Source of the DNA: Hirudinaria manillensis
Lineage: Eukaryota; Annelida; Clitellata; Hirudinida; Hirudinidae
Direction: 5' to 3'
Assembly (NCBI GenBank): GCA_034509925.1
Contig: CM067532.1
Span: 8,303,180 to 8,367,179, forward strand
Length of the DNA: 64,000 bases
The notes under the pieces were generated by a model, which did not search any database, was not told the DNA's origin, and was given only the letters and a program-made list of their open reading frames with translations. Positions 38,614 through 49,400 of this stretch are shown here, in pieces; the stretch's first letter is position 1; the number at the start of each line of letters is the position of its first letter. Both the position numbers and the translations under genes were made by a program.

Positions 38614-40354
38614 TTAATGATTTTCTTTTGGAGTTCCAAGCAACAATGATTTCGTTCCAAGCTTTTCAAGGTTTTCAAAGCACTTCCTCCCACTTCTTAT
38701 ATTCATCAGTGTTGCAGCAGATGCTGAAAACGTAAAGTTTTCATGAAAGTAATGGCAACAAAATTGTAAAATTATATTGAGAAATGTAGCGAAAAGTTTA
38801 TAATCCTTTATGAGAACATTTCTGCCTAATCTAAGATACAGTATGGTTTGAACCACAAATAAGGATATAAACATAACACATATTTAATAAAATGCTAGAG
38901 TGGCCACATCACAATGAATTACAGTTCAAAGCTAATGGAATTAATGATTTCACTAAAAAGTGCTCCAAACCAAATTCAAAAATCCTTCAAAAAAAAAGCT
39001 TAACCATATGATCCATAAAATCAATCATGTACAATAACAGAATCTCTTGCATACTTATTTCAGGATCTGATGTTACAACCAAGATGAAGGTATTTGGTGT
39101 GAAGCTCTCAATGTAAGCAGCAAACTTTGAATTTCTGACTTCAATGCTTTTAAAAGTGGCCATAACTTTGCTACAACTGATCCTGAATTGTTTTATGATG
39201 TTGCTGATCTTTTCAAATCTCTGAGAATCAGGATGAACCCTTCTTTCACAATGGCTGATTACCTGAAACCAGAAATGCCAATATAAATACTGAAATGTAT
39301 TTTCAGGAAACAGACCAACCAAAAACGTGGATCTCTCGAAAATCATAATTTCATCAGCCTCCAATAGTTCAGCAAACTTAGCCAGGTTGGTCTCAATAGG
39401 TTGTATATTTGGAATGAGTCCTTTGGTGATATCGGACCACGCCTTAAAAAGCGTCTCATCCCAAATCGAAGTGGCAAAGAAATTGCATTTTGTGCCATTG
39501 GACACTTTCAAAACACTGGCAATCCTATCCTCGTAAAGCTGAAAATTAACATTAACATTAAAATTTCTCTTTTTAAGTCACCTGACAAGTCATTAGATCG
39601 GGCACGTGACGTACAAAGTGAAATCACCAGCATCCAATAGAATGCCGCAAAGGCTAAAAATAGCTCATTCACATTCTGCATTGACAGCAATTTATGTTGA
39701 ATCATTCGAGCTTAAAGATCTTTCAACTAAATTTATAATCAAAAGTTTCAGTGCAAATAAGTAAAATAAACCAATAATTACTAACTGCTTGTTGTTCAGA
39801 AAGTTGAATCAAATCCATTTTGTGAATTAGACAGAAAACTTCTGCTTCTGGTGAAAACTCCTTTAAAGAGTCAAGACAAGAGGCATAGTTCTCTAGATCA
39901 TTCTTGAATTCTACACTCTCCACATTAAAGACATAAACAAAAACATCCACACACTTAAAAACAGTCTCTTTCTGATATGACAAATAATTCTTCATAAAAG
40001 CACCTTGACCCCCACAATCCCATATGTTGAGGACCAAGTTTCCAAGAAATCTAACATGAGAATGTTCCACCTCAACTGAAATAACAACACAGGTCATAGA
40101 AGAGCTGCCTGAACAAAAAAGTTTCCAAATCATCTCACGAATAAAACATACTTGTGGGGGAGATTGTTTTGGTATCTTCTGCAATATAATTTGCAAAAAT
40201 TACGCATCTTATGCTGGTTTTCCCAGCTCCACTCTTTCCCATTAGCAAAACCTTAACAAGCAAAAATAATTGTAATTCAGGACAGTAAACATTTAATTAG
40301 AATATGATATTTTAGATAAATAAGCTGAAATGTAACCTTTCTCTTCGTAGCCAT
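38614..40354 (-). CDS. RRAGA: Ras-related GTP-binding protein RagA/B
   Basis: Six exons: complement(join(38614..38723, 39055..39262, 39320..39538, 39786..40075, 40152..40251, 40337..40354)), 314 residues, the usual RagA length. The first exon holds only MATKRK. Visible motifs are G1 GKSGAGKTS, switch I with ISPT, the RagA block [24 protein letters not shown]4 HKMD, then the C-terminal roadblock-fold part ([52 protein letters not shown]). RagA or RagB pairs with RagC or RagD on lysosomes and recruits mTORC1 when amino acids are plentiful. The G4-to-insert part (LIQLSEQQ then [15 protein letters not shown]) is more divergent than the rest. The next gene upstream, selenoprotein K, is divergent. 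Confidence 0.95.
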
Positions 40355-41218
40355 GGCCTCTGCTAAATATGTTCATCAAAATACTTGGTAGATTTGTGTC
40401 CGGTATGTTACGATCCTGCATTTATAAGCAAATACTTGCATTTAAAACACGCATATGACGGTACACAAATGGGCCGAACTAACGAGTTATATTAACACTT
40501 AACAATCGGCTCAAAGGGTATTACGGACCAAGGTAAACAGCGATCGCGAAGTGAGAACGCTCATTAAAAATATCAGCGAGACTTGAAATCCCGAGAAAGT
40601 TATTTACATTGAAAGTAACATTTTCATTTTTTTACACAGCTTCTTAATTGTAAATAAATTTTATTGTGTAATAATCATATATGCCTTATAATCAACAATC
40701 ACTTACAATTTAAACAGGTAACAGATAGTTTATTAAATTAAACTATACACAATGAAAGACTCTTCATAGAAGCGATAAGAGGCAACGTATTAGAACAAGT
40801 TTAACCTAATGTTACTATACATCAAATAATTATAAGTGCTTCTTGCAAAAAAATCTTCATATCTTATCAATTTTTGGAACGCAGTAAGCTATGAGCTTAA
40901 ATTGTGTTTACCAAATTAATTTTATAAAGTTTAATTAACAAGTGTAAAAGCTCTCATTTCTAAGGGGAACTTAGTCTTACATTAACAGTGAAAGTAGGAG
41001 CAGTTTCTTATGCTTATATTCTCTGTAATTTATGAAATCATTAACAAAATGAACTCTTTTAAATTTTTTAGTTTTAAAATATGTTTTATTAAATTGAATT
41101 ATTTCGCTACCACTCGCTGAATCCTAAAAAGTGTTTGTTGTGATCGTAATCAAATCTGATTCGTCATGATACGGTGTCGTTGACAAGACGTTTTGGTTGG
41201 GTATACACTGCATCGGAA
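40355..41218. other. Divergent promoter region, RagA / selenoprotein K
   Basis: An 864-bp gap between two start codons pointing apart. It must hold promoters for both genes. It is AT-rich, with no TATA box clearly placed and no reading frame of note. Confidence 0.55.
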
Positions 41219-41848
41219 ATGCCTTATTTAGCATCAGGTATATATATTTTTGATATATTAATTTCTAATCAAGCATAGAAATAATTTTCTAAAATTGTTT
41301 GATAGGTACTCGTCTTGATTCCCCCTCAGCATGGACAACTATATGCTCCTCAGTTTCGCGATTCTTATGGGGAATAATAAATGTTGTTGTTCTGTTGTAA
41401 GTAATTTAATTATTTCGTCTAATTGACAATAAAATAACAAGTTTTTAAACCGTATTTCAGCCTTAAGACCATGGCAGAGGTATGGAATAATACTAATAGT
41501 AAATTGGCATTGGTTCATTTTTTACTTATGATTATTTTTTAGCCATTCTTTGGACCATCATCCCATTTCAACGAGTACAGACTTTCTGGGTAAGTCAAGT
41601 CAACTTAATCAAAAGTTATATCTGGCTCCTCAGCTTAATGCTCTGATTCATATCAGGAGGGGTGTAGATCCGTTCGGACCCGGAGGTGGGGGCCCAAGGA
41701 GAAGAATGGGTGGCTTCAGGGGTGGACCAGGTAATTTTCTCTATCAGATTAGAATATATTTAATCAAGCTTAAATCATGCAAATTCATTTACTACTTTTA
41801 GGAGCCCCAGCGGCACCACCAATGGCTGGAGGTGGATGAGGAAGTTAG
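41219..41848 (+). CDS. SELENOK: Selenoprotein K (Sec encoded by TGA at 41837)
   Basis: Six exons: join(41219..41237, 41306..41396, 41461..41479, 41543..41589, 41657..41730, 41802..41848), 98 residues counting selenocysteine. An extended N-terminus (RLDSPSAWTTICSS) leads into one membrane helix, FLWGIINVVVLFYLKTM. A Gly/Pro/Arg-rich cytosolic tail follows (DPFGPGGGGPRRRMG) and ends PPMAGGG-U-GS. The in-frame TGA at 41837-41839 is followed by two codons and TAG, exactly where SELENOK carries its Sec (PPMAGGUGR in human). A SECIS-like hairpin lies about 100 bp downstream. SELENOK sits in the ER membrane and works in ER-associated degradation and, with DHHC6, in protein palmitoylation. A standard ORF caller would end the protein at the TGA and miss the small exons. 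Confidence 0.94.
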
Positions 41849-41948
41849 AGGCTTTGACCAACATCAGGTCAAAGTCTCGAAACAGAGCGTCTTAAGAAGA
41901 AGATTTGCCAAAAAGTTCTTCTGAGACACAATTATACTTCTACCCAGC

Positions 41949-42005
41949 CTTTGGTTGGTTTATGACGTCGGTCTGAGGAAACCTTCGAGTCTTGACTGGC
42001 AGAAG
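41949..42005 (+). promoter_or_regulatory. SECIS-like element in SELENOK 3' UTR
   Basis: Lower stem CTTTGGTTGG (41949-41958) pairs with CTGGCAGAAG (41996-42005) over ten positions with one mismatch, allowing G-U pairs. A TTTA internal loop leads to the core ATGAC (41962-41966) facing TTGAC (41992-41996), the expected tandem G-A quartet. The upper helix is bulged, and AAA at 41979-41981 sits in the apical loop. This is the layout recognised by SBP2 for selenocysteine insertion. Confidence 0.75.
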
Positions 42006-42056
42006 AATGGAGTACAATCGTGTCACTTTTTTTAGTTATGGTGGAGAGTTTTACTT

Positions 42057-42062
42057 AATAAA
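42057..42062 (+). terminator. Polyadenylation signal of SELENOK
   Basis: AATAAA about 210 bp after the SELENOK stop and about 50 bp after the SECIS-like hairpin; an overlapping second copy follows at about 42069. It fits a 3' end near 42080, before the convergent GPATCH4 gene. Confidence 0.55.
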
Positions 42063-42279
42063 TGTCCAAATAAAAGTAATATCAATACTGGGTGCAGCTC
42101 ATTGTTCTAATTGACAAATATATAGTAATAAAAGAGTCACAAATAGCGTCAGAGAATCCCTCAAAACTAGTCAAATTGAGTGTTAATATCAGCTAAAAGA
42201 GTGGTTTTTAAAAAATTTTATTCACTTGGATTTTTTATGTTTTTTTGTTTTTACAAATGTTTCTGTGTTGGCCACATTG

Positions 42280-43871
42280 TCATCTTCTGTTTTTTTCAGT
42301 TTTGCTCTTTTTAACCTTTTTCTTGGAATCATCACTCGTCTCCTCTACACCATTTTGTAACTCGGTAAGTTCTTTACTTCGTTTTGATTTTTTCTTTTTG
42401 GTCTCACCTGATTCACCATTTTCTTGTAATTGCTCAGATCTCATCTTCTTGGAAGGAACTTCAGGTTCGGAAAGATCATGGTTTCTTTTCCTCTTTTTAG
42501 ACTTAATTGTGTTTTCAGAATCTTCAGACTTAACAGATCGTCCATCCTCTGGTTCTCCACTTTCTTCCTGTAGAATTTCAGATTTTTCTTTCTTCTTGGA
42601 CTTTTTCTTTTTTTGTTTTAGTGTATCATCATCATCATCATTCGATGCCTGAATAATCTCCTGTATTGGTTCTTCCAAATTATCTTGGACATCTGTCTGT
42701 TTAGCTTTCTTGTTTTCCTTATGTTTTTTTGGCTTTAATTCATTTTCCTGAGGAATGTTCTCTTCCTGAAGGACATTAGGTACATCAACTTTTTGCTCCT
42801 CTTTTAAATTCAAAATATTTTTGGCTGCCAGTTCATCTTGTTCCCTAATTCTGGCTAACTTTGCAGCTTTGCTGATTCCAAATTTTCCAGCCCTAAAATG
42901 GATAAATTTGCAATAATTCTTACTAAAACTTATTGAAACTGAGCCCATTTCAGATGATTTGAATGGAAAGTGTTTGGTCAAAGTGCATACCTGTGGCCAG
43001 TCATTCCTCCACATTTCTTAAATAATTCCTCATCTGTGTATCTGTAAATGCCAATGTACATAGCTTAACCAGAAATTATGTGTTAATTTTTGATTGGTGG
43101 GGAATTAATTAAGCAACCAATAATGGTCATCCAATAAGAAGTTGCAAACTTTTTAATGGTTGTCGCATTTTCTGCCTCAGAGTCGGAACTGTCTCCACTT
43201 GATGTGTCAGCCAGTTCACCATTGTTTAGTCGAGTAGACTGCCAGAATAAAATTTTCAAAATGTATTTATGGGGAAATTTGATAATATTTAGATTAATAC
43301 TCAATGAGTCCCATGTAATTCATACCTTTACAAAGTTTCCAACAGATTTTGTCCTGACTTGTTTCTCCTTTGGAGCTTCGTATATGAGCTTTACACCTCC
43401 CTAATTTGTAAAACAAGTAATCTGTAAATCCTCATGTAATTCTAATATCTATGAATGTGTGGGTGGTTCTAATGAACAAAGTAAAACAAAGTTGTTACAT
43501 CTTCAGTTGGCACCACTTTTAAATTCTGGAGGGTGTTGTTGGAAGGCAAGTTAAATGCTGTATGAGCATCGTAATCTTTCCCAAAATCATGTCCCAACTA
43601 AAAATAATTAAATGATACAATGTTGAGCTTCAACAAAAGAGCTTATTAAAATCATAACATCATATAAGCCGACACACAGCTTACCCCTGTTTTATCAAAT
43701 TTGTAAGTGACTTTAATCGGATCTTTGTTCCCTTGATTATTTCTCCCTAAGCCTAGACCTACAGAATATTAGATCATTTGTCAACATGGCATTCTTTAAT
43801 TTAATAACTTTTGAGTATAGACCTTCAGACCATCCTTGCTTTGCTAAAATTGCTTTAGGGTCAAACTTCAT
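42280..43871 (-). CDS. GPATCH4: G-patch domain-containing protein 4
   Basis: Seven exons: complement(join(42280..42892, 42991..43041, 43150..43238, 43326..43400, 43499..43597, 43685..43758, 43823..43871)), 349 residues. The N-terminus is a G-patch (AILAKQGWSEGLGLGRNNQG, then KTGLGHDFGKDY), the short glycine-rich module that activates DEAH-box RNA helicases. A second conserved block (DEELFKKCGGMTGHRAGKFGISKAAKLARI) matches GPATCH4 specifically. The remainder is a long Lys/Glu-rich tail with repeated KKKKSKK clusters, typical of nucleolar proteins. GPATCH4 acts with DHX15 in ribosomal and spliceosomal RNA processing. It shares a 294-bp gap with the divergent COPS7 gene. Confidence 0.92.
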
Positions 43872-44165
43872 GGTTGCGTGGCCTCGCGATGCTATTCCAA
43901 TGTTTATGAGCGACAAATGGTAACTCGTGTCACACACAAAGAATTATATATGTTTACAATAAATATGTAAAAATTTATGTAATTGCTTTAGTTTTCTTTA
44001 GTATTAATTTGTCATTTATTTTATATAAGCAATATTTATAGTTTTTTATTTTGTTTAACGTTATTAAAGTAACATCGGAAAGCTCTTTGTTGATGCTATA
44101 GTTGAGCGCCCGTATACATAACTATATTGAAACGTCGTATTGTAGAAGCTTCGCAATAATTTGAA
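43872..44165. promoter_or_regulatory. Bidirectional promoter GPATCH4 / COPS7
   Basis: Only 294 bp separate the start codons of the minus-strand GPATCH4 gene and the plus-strand COPS7 gene. Both are housekeeping-type genes. No TATA box is evident. A shared promoter is inferred from spacing alone. Confidence 0.55.
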
Positions 44166-46086
44166 ATGGACAAAGTGGGCGGCAATCCGATAGAACAGTT
44201 TCTCATTCTTTCGAAGAATACAAAGGGCGCCGCAGCTGTAGAACTAATTAAGCAAGTTCTGGAGACCCCTGGTGTATATGTTTTTGGAGAGTTGCTTGAT
44301 GTCCCTAATATTAAGGAGGTGCCTGACAATTGAGTAGTTGTGTATTAATTTATGAAGTTATAATTAGCCTTTTTAATTTGAAGCTGGCAAATGGCCCCCA
44401 TTCTCAATATTACAATCTATTGGAACTTTTTGCATATGGAAAACTTATTGATTACACAGGTAATTTCTGAGTTTGATGGATAAAATCTAAGTGACGTCAG
44501 TGATAGTTTATGTTATTTAAAAAACTATTGCATAATGTAGTTTCATTTCATAGAATATTTTATAGTAATATATGCGTGTTTAAAGAAAGAGGATGTTTAA
44601 TGAAATTTATGATTTGCATTTGTAGCTAATCCAGCTAAATATCCACAATTAACAAATGTTCAGTTAGAAAAACTGAGGCATTTAACCATCATGTCTTTGG
44701 CAACTGACAATAAAGTAAGATTATCAACGTTTGTTTTATGTTCTTAAATGATTTCTTATATAGCCCTCAATTTGGATTGCCTCTCTCAGTAAGATTGTGT
44801 TGACATTTCTGACTTGTACTTTCTATCTTGTATTCCCTGAGTGGCCTTTGCGATGGGTCATGTGTTGCAGAATTTCTCTTAAATGCCAGTTCCATTTGAT
44901 CTGTTTCAGTGTCTTCCCTACACACTCCTCCTCAAAGAACTCCAGTTCAACAATCTCAGAGAACTTGAGGTAATTTTCTAAAATGTACAACATTTATTTG
45001 CAGTGATTGTTTAATTAGTTTTTAATTATTAATGTTAGTTGGTGAATTATGCATCATCTTTGAATGTGTTTTCTAGGATCTTATAATTTCTGTCATCTGT
45101 GCTGACATCATAAGAGGGAAATTGGATCAGAAGCAGCAACAACTTCAGGTGGAGTATGCCATCGGAAGAGATGTCAGGATCGAAGACATTCGACAGACAG
45201 TTGACATCCTCCAGTCTTGGTAGCGTTTACTTTTAACCACATTACAATTACTGATGATTACCGATTGGCTGACATGGTGGTAAAGTTGAACTCTTTTCAA
45301 GGTGCTTGGGTTGTGAGTCTGTTCTCAACAACATAGAGATGCTGGCAAGACAGGCAAACTATAGGAAGGACTCTCATGCCAGACATTTGCAGAGCCTCGA
45401 TGAGGAGGTATGTAATGATGATAATGATGGTCGATAGGGGGGTGATACTGAGACATCTTAATCCATAAGATATTTATTTTGCATTGTGTTCAATAGTATT
45501 CATTGTTTTGTGATCTGTTTCAATGAGTGAATTACAAGTTAATCATTTTACAAAAAGAAAAACATATATTTCTTTTCCTACAATACCTAGCTGAGCAATC
45601 TGAAGAAATCATTGAAGCTTATCCAACAACAAGAAATGGAGGATCAGCTGGCAATGGATTTGACTAGCAGCACTGACAAGTCAGCCACGAGCAAGAAGAC
45701 AAAATACCGAGGAGTGTGGGTATCCAGTTGAATGACTTCTTTGGCCAGTTCCTGAGTTGGAACATTAGCGCTTAACTGTTTCGTTTCAATTATGTTATTA
45801 CTTAACTGCAGTTATGTTATTGGTTAACGATTTATTTTTTAAAATCACATTAGTGCAAAATTATAAAGGAATATTATTTACTTGAAAGTTTCATATGAAT
45901 GCAGGGATATTTTCATAATTTAAGTCATATTATTTTGGATTTGATTTGTGGTAATTTAAGATTGTGGCAGTTCTTGATGAAATTTACAGGACTAATTATT
46001 TCATATTGTATTAATTCTTATTTCAGGATGAAGACTTCCATTCCAAGCTTCTCATCACCCAAGACATCCACAAAATGAACAAATAG
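44166..46086 (+). CDS. COPS7: COP9 signalosome subunit 7
   Basis: Eight exons: join(44166..44318, 44384..44459, 44626..44714, 44910..44969, 45077..45219, 45302..45407, 45591..45719, 46027..46086), 271 residues, the usual CSN7 length. Conserved blocks are [64 protein letters not shown] (PCI/winged-helix part), [29 protein letters not shown] and a C-terminal helix. CSN7 is a PCI-domain scaffold subunit of the COP9 signalosome, which removes NEDD8 from cullins and so controls ubiquitin ligases. Invertebrates usually have one gene in place of vertebrate COPS7A and COPS7B. AATAAA at 46135-46140 marks the likely 3' end, about 310 bp before MCM8. Confidence 0.94.
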
Positions 46087-46134
46087 AAGATAATCACTTA
46101 ATCAAATGGGTGTTAACCATGTTTTTGTATAAGG

Positions 46135-46140
46135 AATAAA
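46135..46140 (+). terminator. Polyadenylation signal of COPS7
   Basis: AATAAA 48 bp after the COPS7 stop codon. The following DNA to 46448 (about 310 bp) should contain the MCM8 promoter. Confidence 0.55.
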
Positions 46141-46448
46141 TTGAACCAAGTTTGGTTATGGAGTTTGGGTTCTGCAAAGTTTGGGGATTGAGTTATCTGG
46201 TCGCCGCCATTGAGTGCCGGCTTGAAGCGTAAGGCTACGTCATTGTAAATTTAATATCTTAAGCGAAGAAATTAAAATTGTATCATATCCAATTTGATCG
46301 GGTTGAAGAAAAATTCGATTTTTGGAATATTTTTAAAAATTAAAAGGGGACTCGAAACGAATATCAACTTTTAAAATAGTTTCATCGCGGGACCCGGGTA
46401 TTTTTGACTCCTTTAATGCTCCGTTCTCCCGATATCATCTGGTAATAA

Positions 46449-49400
46449 ATGGCTCAAAATAACGGATACAGTGGGAAGTGGAGAGGAGCAGGATGGAGAG
46501 GAGGATCAAATTTTAGGGGGAATTGGAGGGGCAGGGGCGGCAATTGGAGAGGGGGTTATCAGAAAAAGGCAGACGTTTCAGGCAAAAACAATCGGGACGC
46601 GCACAACGACAGTTTCAGCAGTTCACCCTGTAACATTTTTGTGAAGATTTATGTTACATAAAAATGCATCATTGATGTTTTGTTTATTTCTAGTTAGCAG
46701 CAGTTGCGAATCGTTAAATCTTTTGCCACTGCCACAAAAAACTCGCCATGTCCAAAAAACTTTAGGCACGCCGGCGCCTTATACAGGATGGAAGATTTAT
46801 TTACCAGACGAAGGTTGGTTTTAAATGATGCAACATTAAAAAAGACCTCATAGTTTGAAGATTAGCACTTACATGTTCTGCCTGATGAATGTTGGTAGCA
46901 GATTGAAAGTTTTAACTTAGTGGTATCTTACTTAGATTTAGTCTCTTTAATAAAAAAAGTTTAATAAAACGTTTCTTGTAGATTATTCTCCAAATTCAAA
47001 CCTTGCCAGCAATGTTGAGGCTTTCTTAAAGTATATGAAAAGTTCCAAGCAAAAGTGGAATTTGGTAGACCAGCTTTTAATAACATTTTAACCAATACAT
47101 AACAGATTTCTACACACTTTCTAAAACAATTTACAATATAAAATCTTTGTAATAAGTTGATGTAATTATTGCATCGATGTCAATAGAACAACATAGAAGA
47201 AAAGGGATGTATGATAATTGACTTTAAAGAATTGGCAGCCAATGGAGGTTTGTTCAGCTTTGGTTCAAAATTAATTAGAATTCATGTGGTGAATTAAAAA
47301 ATTGTCGGCATTATTGCTCAAGCGACTTCTTACAGATGTTTCAGAATTAGTGCCAAATTTGAATCAAGTACTGCTTACTGATCCAGCAAAAATTATCAAC
47401 TGTCTTTGCATAGCAGGACACCAGGTAAAACAATTCTGCTTCTTCAAATAATATTATGTCCATTCATATTTTATCAAATTGAATTATTTTCCATTAATAA
47501 TTTTCATAACATTAGCTGGCATTTTGATATTAATGTAGTTCCTTTATGAAGAGTTGGGTCCCAACAACCTCTTGTGTGAATCAAAGATTCCATACACCAT
47601 ACTTAGATTGAACTGCAGAATTATAAACTTTGGAGTTGTAACCTCCTTAAAAAATGTCAAAGCCAATTATTATGGTTAGTCAGAGCACCTTATCTTCCTT
47701 GCTTGTGTCATGCTAATCTTTTTTTTATTTAAATTTGATCTAAGAATTAAAAAATGATTTCTGAATATTTCCTGAGCAAATGCATCTTTATTATTATTAA
47801 TATTATTATTATTTGTTAATTATATACCATAATTTATACCTGTTTAGGAAAATTCATATCAGTGAAGGGAACAGTCATCAGGGTAGGAAGCATAAAACCA
47901 TTGTGTATGCAAATGGCTTATCAGTGCAATCTGTGCCATGATGTTCAGGTATTAATTTAGTTGTGATGATGATGATGATGATGAGGTTGACCGCAGTGGT
48001 GGTGGTGATGATGATGACAATGAGGTTGACTGCAGTGTTGGTGGTGATGATGATCTTTTTAATGACATCATCTTTCTCAAATTCCAGTCGGCTCCCTGGA
48101 TCAATGGAAAATATTGCATCCCGACTAAGGTCAGCCCCTTTCATATTTATTGCGATATTTAGACAAATTTAGATTTGCTATTATTTGTTAATTGAAATTA
48201 AACATTATTATTTGTTAGATCTGCAATTTCGATTTGTTAATTAAAATTAAACTTATTATTATTATAATTATTTGACCTTTTAATGAGATGAATAATTCAT
48301 TGTCATTATTATTAAATAAATTTTATGGTAATCCTTGGGATAAACCATTGATGAATTTGTGATTTTTTTTTTTGGGCATGATCTGTTTATATTTCAAATT
48401 TTTTTTTTGAATAAACGAATTCATAACCGTAAAAAAAAAAAAAAAAATCCTAACCACAAGCTTAAAAAACTCGACAGTGTTCCGATGCAACCCATTGCAG
48501 GAGCAGAACGTTCGTACCTTTACGAGGACACCCTCTCACCTGTACTGTTGACTATCAGAGCATAAGGTGAGTCCATTTAAAACTGGGATCATTTTATTTT
48601 TTATTTAAATTTTTAAATTTAATTTACATCATTTTCCTCCAAAAATGAATTTGATCATTATAATATTTAATTTAATCTGATAATTGGTTAATTTTTTTTT
48701 TAACAACAGACTGTACATTTTGTTAAATTTTCTGTTATCACATATTACAAATATTCTCTTAAAATCAAATTAATTAACGTGATTATTTAAGTGAATAATA
48801 TTAATAATAACATTAATAATGATAATAAATTAATGTTGACCAATGCTTTGCAAGGCTTCAGGAACAAATGAACGACGAGAACAGGGAACCCGGTAGAATC
48901 CCCCGGACCATTGACTGCGAACTCACCCATGACCTTGGTGAGTCAGCTTTGTTTTTGACAATGATGATGATGGTGATTATGATAGTGATAATGATAATGA
49001 TAGATTGATGGAATGATAATCATGATAATGTATTTGAAATCATTGGTTTTGTAAAATGTTTGGCGATGAATTGGAATCCAAATGAATCCATTTTTGTTAC
49101 TTTCAGTGGATTCTTGTGTTCCCGGAGATGTTGTCACAGTCAGTGGAATCGTCAAGGTCACTGGCTCCATCGAAGGTCAGATCTGAGTTAATTTTGTTGT
49201 GCCTTTGATGAATTGAAGTAAAGGATGATAGTGTTTGAATGATGAAATGAGGGGTGCTAAACTTGCAGTCATTCATTTGGCATTCTTTCATTCGTTCCTC
49301 CAGATGGATACGTCAAGCAAAAGGATCAGTGCCTCTTCCTGCCTTATGTTGAAGTCAACAGTATCATCAGCAGTAGGCCGATGTCATCGTGCGACGATGC

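Noticed and set aside
42245-42652. Ser/Phe-rich plus-strand frame
   Set aside because: Antisense shadow of the Lys/Glu-rich GPATCH4 tail, which is supported by homology and splice phase.
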